Shown: positions 1 through 8,631 of the stretch, piece after piece | Position numbering within the stretch: position 1 is the stretch's first letter | Layout: each line of letters begins with the position of its first letter | Assembly (NCBI GenBank): GCA_947088865.1 | Contig: CAMUHY010000005.1 | Coordinates: forward strand, 62,001-126,000 | Reading direction: 5' to 3' | DNA from: an uncultured Eubacterium sp. | GTDB taxonomy: Bacteria; Bacillota; Clostridia; Lachnospirales; Lachnospiraceae | DNA length: 64,000 nucleotides | Program-made: the position numbers and the translations under genes | The notes under the pieces: model-generated | Told to the model about the DNA's origin: nothing | Database searches by the model: none | Seen by the model: only the letters and a program-made list of their open reading frames with translations

Positions 1-1
1 T

Positions 2-1807
2 AATCAGCTTGCAGAAGAGATACGAGAATTTTTAATTCAGACCATCAGTAAAACAGGAGGGCATCTTGCTTCAAATCTTGGTGTTGTTGAATTGACCATA
101 GCACTCCATCTTGTATTTAATCTTCCGCAGGACAAGTTGATTTGGGATGTGGGACACCAGTCTTACACGCATAAGATTTTAACGGGAAGAAAAGCAGGAT
201 TTGACGGACTTCGTAAATTTGGCGGCATGAGTGGATTTCCAAAAAGAAATGAGAGCCATTATGATGCTTTTGATACGGGGCATAGTTCAACTTCGATTTC
301 AGCAGGGCTTGGGTATGTGTATGCAAGAGATATAAAAAAAGAGTATTACAATGTTATTTCGGTTATTGGAGACGGTGCATTGACAGGCGGTATGGCATAT
401 GAGGCAATGAATAATGCAGCTAGGTTAAATACGAATTTTATTATTATATTAAATGATAACACCATGTCCATATCAAAAAATGTCGGCGGCGTTTCTAAGA
501 TGTTAGACAATATTCGTTCATCGGATTCCTATTATGATTTAAAAGAAGGCGTTGCCAATACATTGTACAAACTTCCAAGAGGAAATAAACTGGTAGATTC
601 TATAAAAAAGAAAAAGAGCAGTCTAAAACAGATTTTGTTTCCAGGACAAATGTTTGAGGCAATGGGGCTAAATTATTTAGGACCTGTGAATGGGCATGAT
701 ATTCATAAGCTAATAAAAATTTTGCATGTTGCAAAACGTGTGGGCGGACCTGTTCTTGTTCATGTGGTTACGCAAAAAGGACATGGCTATAAGCCAGCAG
801 AGCGCAATCCGAGCAAGTTTCATGGAATTGCACCATTTGATATAAAGACAGGAATTGTAAAATCATCATCAAAGAATGATTCGTATTCTAAAGTGTTTTC
901 TAAAGCAATATGTTCTATTGCAAAACAAAATAACAAGGTGGTTGCTGTTACAGCTGCTATGCCTGAAGGAACAGGGCTTGAAAAATTTTCAAGATGGTTT
1001 CCCGAACGTTTTATGGATGTGGGGATTGCAGAAGAACATGCAGTGACATTTTGTGCAGGTTTGTCAGCAGGCGGTATGATTCCCGTATTTGCTGTATATT
1101 CATCTTTTTTACAGAGAGCCTATGACCAAATACTGCATGATGTGTGTATACAACAGCTTCATGTTGTATTTGCAATAGACCGAGCTGGTTTGGTTGGGAG
1201 TGACGGCGAGACGCATCAGGGGATATTTGATTTATCTTTTTTAAAAAGCATTCCAAATATGACCATATTTGCTCCTAAAAATGCGTGGGAATTAGAACGT
1301 GTTTTACACTATGCAGTCAATGAATATGATGGTCCGTTTGCGATACGATATCCAAGAGGGGAAGCTTGTGTAAGGTTTCAAGAATTTAAGCAGCCAATAG
1401 CCTATGCGAAATCAGAAATCATGTTTTGGGAGAAAGATATTGCACTTATTGCTGTTGGTTCAATGGTTGAAACCGCATATGATTTGCGTGAAAAATTAAA
1501 AGAAAAAGGGTATTATGTAACATTAATTAATGCACGGTTTATTAAGCCGTTGGACGTCATGTTATTCTATAAATTAAAACACACCCATCAGTTGATTGTC
1601 ACATTGGAAGAAAATGTTATAAAAGGCGGTTTTGGCGAGAGTGTATGCCAATATATCAGCGAGTCACAGCTTCATATGAATGTGCTTAATATTGCGCTGC
1701 CAGACGATTATGTGGAACATGGAAATGTGTCTATCTTAAAAGCAGAAGCAGGTATTGATGTCAATAGTTTGATAGAGCGCGTGACTTCTTTTTATAAAAA
1801 TTTATAG
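2..1807 (+). CDS. dxs: 1-deoxy-D-xylulose-5-phosphate synthase, 5' end outside window
   Basis: Condenses pyruvate and glyceraldehyde 3-phosphate to DXP, the first step of the MEP isoprenoid pathway and a source of precursor for thiamine and pyridoxal. The frame is open from base 2, and the residues before the first in-frame TTG (base 92) already match the DXS N-terminus (a SKTGGHLASNLG stretch), so roughly 20 residues lie outside the window. Visible: GHQSYTHKILTGR, the thiamine-diphosphate motif GDGALTGG (about visible residue 123), the catalytic Glu in IAEEHA (about 344), and a C-terminal transketolase domain ending FYKNL. 601 residues are visible against about 620 for the family. It heads the block that continues into tlyA, nadK, argR and recN. 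Confidence 0.97.
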   Translation, partial: NQLAEEIREFLIQTISKTGGHLASNLGVVELTIALHLVFNLPQDKLIWDVGHQSYTHKILTGRKAGFDGLRKFGGMSGFPKRNESHYDAFDTGHSSTSISAGLGYVYARDIKKEYYNVISVIGDGALTGGMAYEAMNNAARLNTNFIIILNDNTMSISKNVGGVSKMLDNIRSSDSYYDLKEGVANTLYKLPRGNKLVDSIKKKKSSLKQILFPGQMFEAMGLNYLGPVNGHDIHKLIKILHVAKRVGGPVLVHVVTQKGHGYKPAERNPSKFHGIAPFDIKTGIVKSSSKNDSYSKVFSKAICSIAKQNNKVVAVTAAMPEGTGLEKFSRWFPERFMDVGIAEEHAVTFCAGLSAGGMIPVFAVYSSFLQRAYDQILHDVCIQQLHVVFAIDRAGLVGSDGETHQGIFDLSFLKSIPNMTIFAPKNAWELERVLHYAVNEYDGPFAIRYPRGEACVRFQEFKQPIAYAKSEIMFWEKDIALIAVGSMVETAYDLREKLKEKGYYVTLINARFIKPLDVMLFYKLKHTHQLIVTLEENVIKGGFGESVCQYISESQLHMNVLNIALPDDYVEHGNVSILKAEAGIDVNSLIERVTSFYKNL

Positions 1808-1875
1808 TTGCAAAAATTTATAACTATAAAGACTTATAATTATAAGAATTAATAGTTACAAAAATTTGTAATTAT
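1804..1875 (+). repeat. Two tandem copies of a short AT-rich hairpin downstream of dxs
   Basis: ATAGTT-N12-AACTAT (1804-1827) and ATAGTT-N12-AATTAT (1852-1875) have the same spacing and nearly the same loop (an ACAAAAATTT-like core). Between them is a palindrome, CTTATAATTATAAG. There is no U-tract suited to a terminator. This is the only structure in the 150-bp dxs-tlyA gap. Confidence 0.4.
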
Positions 1876-1969
1876 TAATGAACAATTTTTTTAATTTTTT
1901 GATGAAATAGGATAAGGTGTTATCAGCAGCAGAGTAATGAAATTTACAGATTAAAAGAAAGGCATGGTT

Positions 1970-2779
1970 ATGGCAAAAGAACGATTGGATATTTTGCTGG
2001 TTGACAAAGGATTAGCTCCCTCAAGAGAAAAAGCAAAAGCAATTATTATGTCAGGGTGCGTGTATGTCAATGGACAAAAAGAGGACAAGTCGGGTTCAAA
2101 ATTTGAGGAGAAAGCCACGATTGAGGTACGAGGCAATACCCTTCCATACGTGAGCAGAGGAGGCTTAAAATTAGAGAAGGCAATAAAAAATTTTGATGTG
2201 TCTTTAAGCGGAAAAATATGTATGGATGTTGGCTCATCCACAGGCGGTTTTACCGATTGTATGCTTCAAAATGGGGCTGTTAAAGTCTATGCGGTCGATG
2301 TCGGCTTTGGACAGCTCGATTGGAAACTTCGCAATGATTCAAGAGTAGTTTGTATGGAAAAAACCAATATACGTTATGTTATGCCAGAAAATATACAAGA
2401 TGTTATTGATTTTGTGAGCGTAGATGTTTCGTTTATATCATTGACAAAAGTTTTAAAATCTGTTAAAAATCTTATCTCCGAAACAGGAAATATCGTCTGT
2501 CTAATTAAGCCGCAATTTGAGGCAGGACGTGAAAAGGTTGGCAAACATGGCGTGGTAAAAGAGCCTTCCATCCACCTTGAAGTGATTGATAAAGTTATAA
2601 ACTATGCTATTTCCATTGGTTTTGAAGCAGTCAATCTTGATTTTTCTCCAGTCAAAGGACCAGAGGGAAATATAGAATATTTATTGCACCTTATAAATCA
2701 TATGGATGGTATTTATGAACAAATACCATTTGAAGCCGAACAAGTTGTTTTATCGGCACATCGTATATTAAATAAATAA
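1970..2779 (+). CDS. tlyA: TlyA-family rRNA 2'-O-methyltransferase (S4 domain plus FtsJ-like domain)
   Basis: Probably a SAM-dependent 2'-O-ribose methyltransferase acting on 16S/23S rRNA, by homology with mycobacterial TlyA. Order: an N-terminal S4 RNA-binding domain (about 1-60, LLVDKGLAPSREKAKAII), then a Rossmann methyltransferase domain with SRGGLKLEKA, the SAM loop DVGSSTGGFTDC and the IKPQFEAGREKVG stretch. 269 aa is normal. ATG 1970 is chosen over ATG 1964 because the SD GAAAGG (1957-1962) is 7 nt from the former but only 1 nt from the latter. The dxs-tlyA-nadK-argR-recN order is typical of Firmicutes. Confidence 0.93.
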   Translation: MAKERLDILLVDKGLAPSREKAKAIIMSGCVYVNGQKEDKSGSKFEEKATIEVRGNTLPYVSRGGLKLEKAIKNFDVSLSGKICMDVGSSTGGFTDCMLQNGAVKVYAVDVGFGQLDWKLRNDSRVVCMEKTNIRYVMPENIQDVIDFVSVDVSFISLTKVLKSVKNLISETGNIVCLIKPQFEAGREKVGKHGVVKEPSIHLEVIDKVINYAISIGFEAVNLDFSPVKGPEGNIEYLLHLINHMDGIYEQIPFEAEQVVLSAHRILNK

Positions 2780-2810
2780 ACGGTTATGCCTATGGCATGA
2801 AAGGACAAGC

Positions 2811-3608
2811 TTGAATAAATTTTATATAATTTCTAATTCTATTAAAGACCCTCAAAGGGCAGCATTAAATGAAATAAGCAATTATATTATCCATCATCAA
2901 GGTGTTATTTTGGATACACCAAAAGATTGTGAGTGCATTATTGTTCTTGGGGGCGATGGGACGCTGCTTAAAGCCGCAAGAGATTTGAATAGCGGTGAAA
3001 TTCCTTTACTTGGAATCAATATAGGAACATTAGGATTTCTTACCGATGCAGATATGGATACATATAAATTAGCAATTGACAGTGTGATAAATAATGATTA
3101 TATTGTGGACAAACGAATGATGATAGAGGGGAAAATTTACCGAGACAATCAATTGATATATGAAAATATGGCGCTCAATGATGTTGTTATCAATCGATGC
3201 GGGAATTTGAGAGTCATTGATTTTGATATTTCTGTAAATGGTCAATTTTTGAGTTCTTATTTGGCGGATGGTGTGATTATTGCCACTGCAACAGGCTCCA
3301 CTGCTTACAGTTTGTCTGCTGGCGGACCAATATTACAGCCCAATGCAAAATTGATTATGGTAACGCCGATATGTCCGCATACATTAAATAAGCGAAGTAT
3401 TATATTTGACTGTAATGATGTTATTTCAATTAAAATAACCGATAATAAAAAACTTTCTGAGGAGCGAATTGTTACTTTTGACGGAGAACAATTTTTTAAT
3501 GTAAGAACAGATGATATAATAGAAATTACAAAATCAAAACGAATGTCCAGATTTATAAAAACAAATAAAGATAGCTTTTTAAAGCGTGTTCGAGAAAAGC
3601 TAATGTAG
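2811..3608 (+). CDS. nadK: NAD kinase
   Basis: ATP- or polyphosphate-dependent phosphorylation of NAD+ to NADP+. Motifs seen: GGDGT at residues 47-51, NDVV at 123-126, and the long DGVIIATATGSTAYS segment followed by AGGP (153-173) that binds the dinucleotide. 265 aa, usual length. The start is TTG 2811, with AAGGA (2801-2805) 5 nt upstream; no ATG gives a complete N-terminus. A small ATGCC-TAT-GGCAT hairpin sits directly before the SD. Third gene of the dxs block. Confidence 0.95.
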   Translation: MNKFYIISNSIKDPQRAALNEISNYIIHHQGVILDTPKDCECIIVLGGDGTLLKAARDLNSGEIPLLGINIGTLGFLTDADMDTYKLAIDSVINNDYIVDKRMMIEGKIYRDNQLIYENMALNDVVINRCGNLRVIDFDISVNGQFLSSYLADGVIIATATGSTAYSLSAGGPILQPNAKLIMVTPICPHTLNKRSIIFDCNDVISIKITDNKKLSEERIVTFDGEQFFNVRTDDIIEITKSKRMSRFIKTNKDSFLKRVREKLM

Positions 3609-3614
3609 AAAATA

Positions 3615-3640
3615 AGATTGAAAATTTGAATTTTCAATCT
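3615..3640 (+). other. Perfect hairpin between nadK and argR
   Basis: AGATTGAAAATT (3615-3626) and AATTTTCAATCT (3629-3640) form a 12-bp near-palindrome. No U-tract follows, so a classical terminator is unlikely. It may act as an mRNA-processing or stability element. Confidence 0.4.
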
Positions 3641-3675
3641 ATTAGCTGCATTAAATCGCGGCATGGAGGCTAAAT

Positions 3676-4128
3676 ATGAAATCAGATAGACATAGTATGA
3701 TAATAGATTTAATTCAAAAAAATGTTATATCAACACAGGAAGAATTGGCAAAAGCTTTAAATGATGCTGGGTTTTGTGTTACTCAGGCAACAGTGTCAAG
3801 GGATATACGAAAATTAAATCTTACCAAAACATTGGTACAGGGTGTTATGCGTTATGTGGTATCTTGGCAGGACGCAAAATCTGCTGATTTTGATAAATAT
3901 ACAAGAATTATAAAAGAGGGGTTTATATCAATGGATATGGCACAAAATATTCTTGTGATAAAGACCATATCTGGTATGGCAATGGCGGTTTGTGCGGCTA
4001 TTGACGGATTAAATATGTATGAGATTGTAGGCACCATAGCTGGCGACGATACAATTATGTGTGCTGTCCGTTCGGTAGAAGACACAAAAAAGGTTATGAA
4101 AATGATAAAAAATATATTAGCAGATTGA
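3676..4128 (+). CDS. argR: Arginine repressor ArgR/AhrC
   Basis: Hexameric arginine-responsive repressor of arginine biosynthesis and activator of catabolism. The N-terminal winged HTH spans about residues 1-70 with the conserved TQATVSRDIRKL helix. The C-terminal oligomerisation and arginine-binding domain carries GTIAGDDTIM (about 118-127), including the arginine-contacting Asp pair. 150 aa, standard. SD GGAGG (3665-3669) is 6 nt before ATG. In Firmicutes argR is commonly placed next to recN, as here. Confidence 0.96.
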   Translation: MKSDRHSMIIDLIQKNVISTQEELAKALNDAGFCVTQATVSRDIRKLNLTKTLVQGVMRYVVSWQDAKSADFDKYTRIIKEGFISMDMAQNILVIKTISGMAMAVCAAIDGLNMYEIVGTIAGDDTIMCAVRSVEDTKKVMKMIKNILAD

Positions 4129-4162
4129 TAAATGTCTAGTATATAAAACTAAAGGAGATAGA

Positions 4163-5839
4163 ATGCTTAGCAGTTTACATGTTAAAAATCTGGCTTTAAT
4201 TGAGGAAGAGCAGATTGAGTTAAACGAAGGTCTTAATATAATGACTGGTGAGACAGGAGCAGGAAAATCCATTATTCTTGGGTCTATTAATATTGCATTA
4301 GGTGGAAAAGTTTCTGCGGATATCATTAGAAAAGATGCCGAATATGCGTTGACAGAACTTATTTTTATAGTGGATGATGCAGATAAAATAAATCAGTTAA
4401 AAGAGATGGATATTGCAGACATTGAAGAGGGAGAAGTAATTATATCAAGAAAAATAACGAAAACGCGCTCGCCTATCAAAGTGAATGGTATGACTTGTAC
4501 GCCGTCCCAAGTAAAAAAAATTGCTTCTGTTTTGATTGATATTCATGGACAGCATGATAACAGACTCCTCTTAAAAGAGTCCTCTCACATTGATATGATT
4601 GATTTGTATGGAGCGGAGGATATAGAGGATATCAAAATAAAATATATATCATTATATAAAGAATATCGTGATTTATGTGATAAGTTGGAACATATGGATA
4701 TGGATGAGGAATCAAGAAGGCGTGAAATTTCATTTCTTGAATATGAAGTAGAACAGATAACATCAGCAAATCTTGTTGAAGGCGAAGATGAAGAATTGGA
4801 AGCTGAGTATAAAAAAATGAGCAATTCACGCAATATTATTGAAGAATTATCACGAACGAATTTAATTCTTACAGAGGGTGAAGCAAACGTGTCTGATATG
4901 TTAGGACAAGCTGTTAAGTCTATATCGGTCATATCCGAATATGATAAAGATATGGAATCTATTGCTGATAATTTAGCAAATATTGAGGATATGTTAGGGG
5001 ATATTATCTGTTCCATTAGTGATTATGCAAGAAATTGTGTCTATGACCCCTTGCAGTTTGAAGAAATTTCATCACGGTTGGATTTGATAAATTCATTGAA
5101 ATTAAAATATGGCAAAACGATTGCAGATATTCTTTTATATGCGGATAAACAGCAGAAAAAATTATTTGAATTGAATAATTATAATGATGTTGTCAATAAT
5201 TTAAGGGAAATGATTGAGGACAAAAAAGGAAAACTTCAAGAAATTTCTAAAGAATTAACAAAATATCGTATGAAATCTGCAAAAGGATTGTGTAAAGATA
5301 TCAGTGAAGGCTTAAAAGAATTAAATTTTTTGAATAATCAATTTGAAACAGCATTTGCCATAAAAGAAAATTTTACATCGAATGGCTGCGATGACGTAAA
5401 ATTTATGATTTCAACAAATATTGGCGAACCTGTAAAACCATTGTCAAAAGTGGCGTCAGGGGGCGAGCTTTCAAGAATTATGTTAGCCATAAAAACAGTT
5501 ATGGCTGGAAAAGAAGACACACAGACGCTTATATTTGATGAAATTGATGCGGGAATTAGCGGAAGAACTGCACAGATGGTTGCAAAAAAATTAAAGAGCC
5601 TTTCTGTCAATCATCAGATAATATGTATTACACATTTGCCACAAATTGCAGCTATGGCATCCACACATTTTATGATAGAAAAAAATGTTATTAATGACCA
5701 TACAACAACATCCATTACACAACTGGATGAGGACGCAAGTATCATGGAATTAGCAAGACTTTTAGGAGGAAGTCAAGTGACAGAAACGGTGGTGAGTAAT
5801 GCAAGAGAAATGAAAAAATTAGCAAGCTTAAACGATTAA
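4163..5839 (+). CDS. recN: DNA repair ATPase RecN
   Basis: SMC-like ATPase recruited early to double-strand breaks, promoting end bridging and RecA-dependent repair. Walker A GETGAGKS lies at about residues 29-36. A long central coiled coil spans roughly 170-370. The C-terminal lobe has the ABC signature SGGELSR, Walker B TLIFDEIDAGISG and the THLPQIAA switch. 558 aa, normal. SD AAAGGAG precedes ATG 4163 after a 34-nt gap from argR. Confidence 0.96.
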   Translation: MLSSLHVKNLALIEEEQIELNEGLNIMTGETGAGKSIILGSINIALGGKVSADIIRKDAEYALTELIFIVDDADKINQLKEMDIADIEEGEVIISRKITKTRSPIKVNGMTCTPSQVKKIASVLIDIHGQHDNRLLLKESSHIDMIDLYGAEDIEDIKIKYISLYKEYRDLCDKLEHMDMDEESRRREISFLEYEVEQITSANLVEGEDEELEAEYKKMSNSRNIIEELSRTNLILTEGEANVSDMLGQAVKSISVISEYDKDMESIADNLANIEDMLGDIICSISDYARNCVYDPLQFEEISSRLDLINSLKLKYGKTIADILLYADKQQKKLFELNNYNDVVNNLREMIEDKKGKLQEISKELTKYRMKSAKGLCKDISEGLKELNFLNNQFETAFAIKENFTSNGCDDVKFMISTNIGEPVKPLSKVASGGELSRIMLAIKTVMAGKEDTQTLIFDEIDAGISGRTAQMVAKKLKSLSVNHQIICITHLPQIAAMASTHFMIEKNVINDHTTTSITQLDEDASIMELARLLGGSQVTETVVSNAREMKKLASLND

Positions 5840-5889
5840 TAATTGCAGATAATAGACATATAAGAAAATCAGAAAGGAGTATTCTTCAT

Positions 5890-7110
5890 ATGTCTAAATG
5901 GATAAAATTTTTATGTGCCTTAGCAGTTGTGACCTGTATGATTACGATAGCTGTCAGGTATGTCAACAATATTAATGATGCGATACCGGGGCATATATAT
6001 GTAGTGCGTAATAAGGAGACTACTCTTGATTTATCGATTCCAGTGACGGGAAAGGTTCACAATAAAGAAAATACGTATATTACATTTAAAGAACCTGTAA
6101 CGTTTCGCGCAAAGGATATTGGCAATTATGAATTGAGTTTAAAGTTGTTTGATATATTTACGTTGCCTTCTGTTCAAGTGAGTGTTGTTGATGAACAAAA
6201 TTTATATGCCTGTGGGATGCAGGCAGGATTATATATTGAGACCGATGGCGTTTATGTGGTGTCGACGGAAGAAATAACGACACAGGATAATACAAAATTA
6301 TGTCCTTGCCAAAATATTATTATGCCAGGTGATTATATTACATCGGTCAATGGTGTCTCGATTAAGGAAAAAGAGCAACTTTGCGCGGCGGTTCAAAATT
6401 GTGAGGGAAACCCGATTGATTTAGAGATTATAAGGGATGACAAAACCGTTTATACACAGGTGACTCCTGTACGGGCGCAAGATGGAAATTTTAAAATTGG
6501 TACATGGATTAAAGATGATGCACAAGGTATTGGAACAATAACTTACTTAGACAGCGACATGAATTATGGGGCTTTAGGACATGGAATAGCCGATAGAAGC
6601 TCCAATCAGACACTCGATATAAAAAATGGACAATTATATAAAACGAATATAATTTCTATTGTAAAGGGGGAAAAAGGTACTCCAGGAGAATTAGTTGGTA
6701 CGATTGATTATAAAGATTCAAATATCATCGGTACCATTCATAAAAATTCAACCAATGGCATTTTTGGAAAAATAACAACTCAAGATAATATTTTAAATAA
6801 TCTTGTATCGTATCCTGTGGGATATGAGCAAGATGTACACAAAGGGAACGCCGCAATTAGAATGTATCATGATGGTTCATTTCATGATTATGAGATAGTG
6901 ATTAATGAGGTTATGTATAACAATAATAGGAATCTTTCCTTTATTGTAACATCAAAAGACCTTTTGGAATTAACAAATGGAATTGTACAGGGAATGTCTG
7001 GCTGTCCAATTATTCAAGATGGGAAAATTATTGGAGCCGTAACTCATGTTTTAGTGGATGAACCTACAAATGGATATGGTATATTTATTGAAAATATGTT
7101 AAAACAATAA
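5890..7110 (+). CDS. spoIVB: SpoIVB signalling serine peptidase (PDZ and S55 peptidase)
   Basis: Forespore protease secreted into the intermembrane space, where it triggers pro-sigma-K processing in sporulation. An N-terminal hydrophobic anchor (about 7-22) is followed by a PDZ domain (about 105-195) and the peptidase domain, with the GHGIAD motif (His231) and IVQGMSGCP (Ser370). 406 aa, near the family norm. Where B. subtilis SpoIVB has its triad Asp, 15 residues before the Ser, this protein has Ser355, with an Asp two residues later (Asp357). SD AAAGGAG lies 9 nt from ATG. It is followed by a terminator and then spo0A, the classic order. Confidence 0.95.
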   Translation: MSKWIKFLCALAVVTCMITIAVRYVNNINDAIPGHIYVVRNKETTLDLSIPVTGKVHNKENTYITFKEPVTFRAKDIGNYELSLKLFDIFTLPSVQVSVVDEQNLYACGMQAGLYIETDGVYVVSTEEITTQDNTKLCPCQNIIMPGDYITSVNGVSIKEKEQLCAAVQNCEGNPIDLEIIRDDKTVYTQVTPVRAQDGNFKIGTWIKDDAQGIGTITYLDSDMNYGALGHGIADRSSNQTLDIKNGQLYKTNIISIVKGEKGTPGELVGTIDYKDSNIIGTIHKNSTNGIFGKITTQDNILNNLVSYPVGYEQDVHKGNAAIRMYHDGSFHDYEIVINEVMYNNNRNLSFIVTSKDLLELTNGIVQGMSGCPIIQDGKIIGAVTHVLVDEPTNGYGIFIENMLKQ

Positions 7111-7115
7111 AGTGA

Positions 7116-7154
7116 AGCGGTGTAATCTCTTGTAGGGATATACCGCTATTTTTT
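7116..7154 (+). terminator. Rho-independent terminator after spoIVB
   Basis: AGCGGT (7116-7121) pairs with ACCGCT (7142-7147), followed by ATTTTTT. It closes the dxs-spoIVB block and separates it from spo0A. Confidence 0.7.
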
Positions 7155-7580
7155 AGGGTTTTAATAGAACCAAAAAGTGGAATGTACAAATTGTAGCGGT
7201 AAGTCTTCTATACATGTTGTAAAATTGCATTTATAGGAATATTATTAAAAAAAATTTTGATAGTGTTGCATATAACAGTAAATTTGGTAAAATCATTTTA
7301 AGATACCATCCATTTGGATAAGAACGAATAGTTTTATGTGAGATAAACTATTTAGTGTGAAAATGAAAATAAGAAAAAAGCATTTTTTATAAAATCTGAG
7401 CAAAAAAATTGCTTCTGTTATAAATATTTTTTTGTTTTGAATACATACAAAAATTGGATAATATTTGTCATATTTTTGAGGAAATTTTCGTTGAAATTTT
7501 GTGATTATTTTCATCAAATTTAAGGGTTATACAAATCGTGGAAGCACAGCAGTTTACTGGGTTACGGGCTTGGCAAAAAT
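7155..7580. other. Gene-free, AT-rich spo0A upstream region
   Basis: About 425 bp with no convincing coding sequence on either strand. It holds several small AT hairpins (for example ATAGTTT...AAACTAT near 7326-7350 and AGCAA...TTGCT near 7398-7414). Its position suggests it contains upstream control sequence for spo0A, but no specific operator other than the 0A boxes just downstream is recognisable. Confidence 0.4.
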
Positions 7581-7594
7581 TGTCGAATGTCGCG
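7581..7594 (+). promoter_or_regulatory. Tandem 0A-box-like sites upstream of spo0A
   Basis: TGTCGAA (7581-7587) matches the core of the Spo0A~P binding site (TGNCGAA) and abuts a second, degenerate heptamer TGTCGCG (7588-7594). The pair lies about 12 bp upstream of a putative -35 element, consistent with autoregulation of spo0A. Confidence 0.55.
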
Positions 7595-7605
7595 ATATTC
7601 TAATA

Positions 7606-7633
7606 TTGCCTTTCAGTCTTTTTGCTATATAAT
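7606..7633 (+). promoter_or_regulatory. Putative sigma-A-type promoter of spo0A
   Basis: TTGCCT (7606-7611), 16-bp spacer, TATAAT (7628-7633). The -10 is perfect and the -35 matches 4 of 6. It lies 42 bp before the chosen spo0A start and directly downstream of the 0A boxes. Confidence 0.45.
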
Positions 7634-7675
7634 TGAAAACTATGAAAAAAAATGCAATGGATATGGAGGGTATTG

Positions 7676-8551
7676 ATGATTATGGACAGTATTAGGGTTG
7701 CTGTGGCAGATGATAACTGTAATATGTTAATGGTACTTAAAGAAATCATTGAGGACGAACATGACATGGAAATCATTGGAACTGCCATCAACGGAAGGCA
7801 AATCATAAGAATTATAAAAGAACAAAAACCTGATATCGTTTTACTTGACATTATTATGCCCGACTATGATGGATTTTTTGTGATGAATTCCGTATATGAT
7901 GATGCTACCATTTTACATAAACCAGTATTTATTATAATCAGCTCGATAGGTAAAGAGTCCATAACAGAAGAAGCCTTTAATAAAGGCGCCGTATACTATT
8001 TTATGAAACCCTTTGATAATAGTTCTTTAATAAACAAAATTAGAAAAGTATACGCTACTGAGGAAGAAAAACTTGCGAAATCAAAACATAAAGAGAAAAA
8101 AACAAAGAACTTGTCCATAATCGAAAAGAAAATTCCAAAAGTTGAAAATTCAAAAGCAAAGAAACCTCCAGAAGAAAGTTTTATTCTCCCCTCAGAACAA
8201 GATTTAGAAAACAATATTACCCTAGTCATTCATGATATCGGAATACCCGCCCATATAAAAGGATATCGTTATTTAAGAGATTCCATTATTTTAACAATAA
8301 GAGATAAAAGTGCTATTGACAGTGTGACGAAAGTGTTATATCCAACCATTGCAAAAATGTATGAGTCCACGCCAAGCCGCGTGGAGAGAGCAATACGCCA
8401 TGCAATAGAAGTTGCATGGAACAGAGGAAATACGGATACATTAAATAATTTATTTGGCTATACAATAAGCAATGGGAAGGGCAAACCAACCAATTCTGAG
8501 TTTATAGCATTAATTGCAGATAAAATAAGACTTGAATACAATTTAAAATAA
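7676..8551 (+). CDS. spo0A: Sporulation transcription factor Spo0A
   Basis: Master response regulator of entry into sporulation. Receiver domain: acidic pocket Asp12/Asp13, phospho-acceptor Asp58 (DIVLLD), Lys111 (FMKPFD). C-terminal DNA-binding domain from about 179: [12 protein letters not shown], then the recognition region [18 protein letters not shown] 7676 is chosen because GGAGG (7665-7669) lies 6 nt upstream; an in-frame ATG at 7652 lies before this SD. At 291 aa it is longer than B. subtilis Spo0A (267 aa), the extra length being a Lys-rich linker at about 128-178. Confidence 0.97.
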   Translation: MIMDSIRVAVADDNCNMLMVLKEIIEDEHDMEIIGTAINGRQIIRIIKEQKPDIVLLDIIMPDYDGFFVMNSVYDDATILHKPVFIIISSIGKESITEEAFNKGAVYYFMKPFDNSSLINKIRKVYATEEEKLAKSKHKEKKTKNLSIIEKKIPKVENSKAKKPPEESFILPSEQDLENNITLVIHDIGIPAHIKGYRYLRDSIILTIRDKSAIDSVTKVLYPTIAKMYESTPSRVERAIRHAIEVAWNRGNTDTLNNLFGYTISNGKGKPTNSEFIALIADKIRLEYNLK

Positions 8552-8560
8552 TTATATAAT
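8532..8560 (+). promoter_or_regulatory. Promoter for the NlpC/P60 gene
   Basis: TTGAAT (8532-8537), 17-bp spacer, TATAAT (8555-8560). It overlaps the 3' end of spo0A and places transcription start just before the structured leader at 8566. Confidence 0.6.
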
Positions 8561-8565
8561 AGTGG

Positions 8566-8627
8566 CGTGTATTAAATGAAATAAAATACCGCTGCCAATT
8601 ATAATACACGAAAGGCAGCATAAGGAG
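8566..8627 (+). promoter_or_regulatory. Candidate pseudoknot leader of the NlpC/P60 gene
   Basis: CGTGTATTA (8566-8574) pairs with TAATACACG (8602-8610). The enclosed loop carries GCTGCC (8591-8596), complementary to GGCAGC (8614-8619), which ends 3 nt before the SD AAGGAG (8622-8627). This loop-to-SD-flank pairing resembles the leaders of tmcAL, rbgA, ylqG and coaD in this window. The structure is read from the sequence; the function is inferred. Confidence 0.5.
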
Positions 8628-8631
8628 AACT

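Noticed and set aside
1804..1875. Possible CRISPR-like repeat array after dxs
   Set aside because: Only two imperfect copies with no regular spacers; no cas genes in the window.
7293..7517. 74-residue - strand open frame upstream of spo0A
   Set aside because: No SD, Lys/Phe/Ile-biased composition typical of AT-rich noncoding DNA, and it overlaps small hairpins; treated as noncoding.
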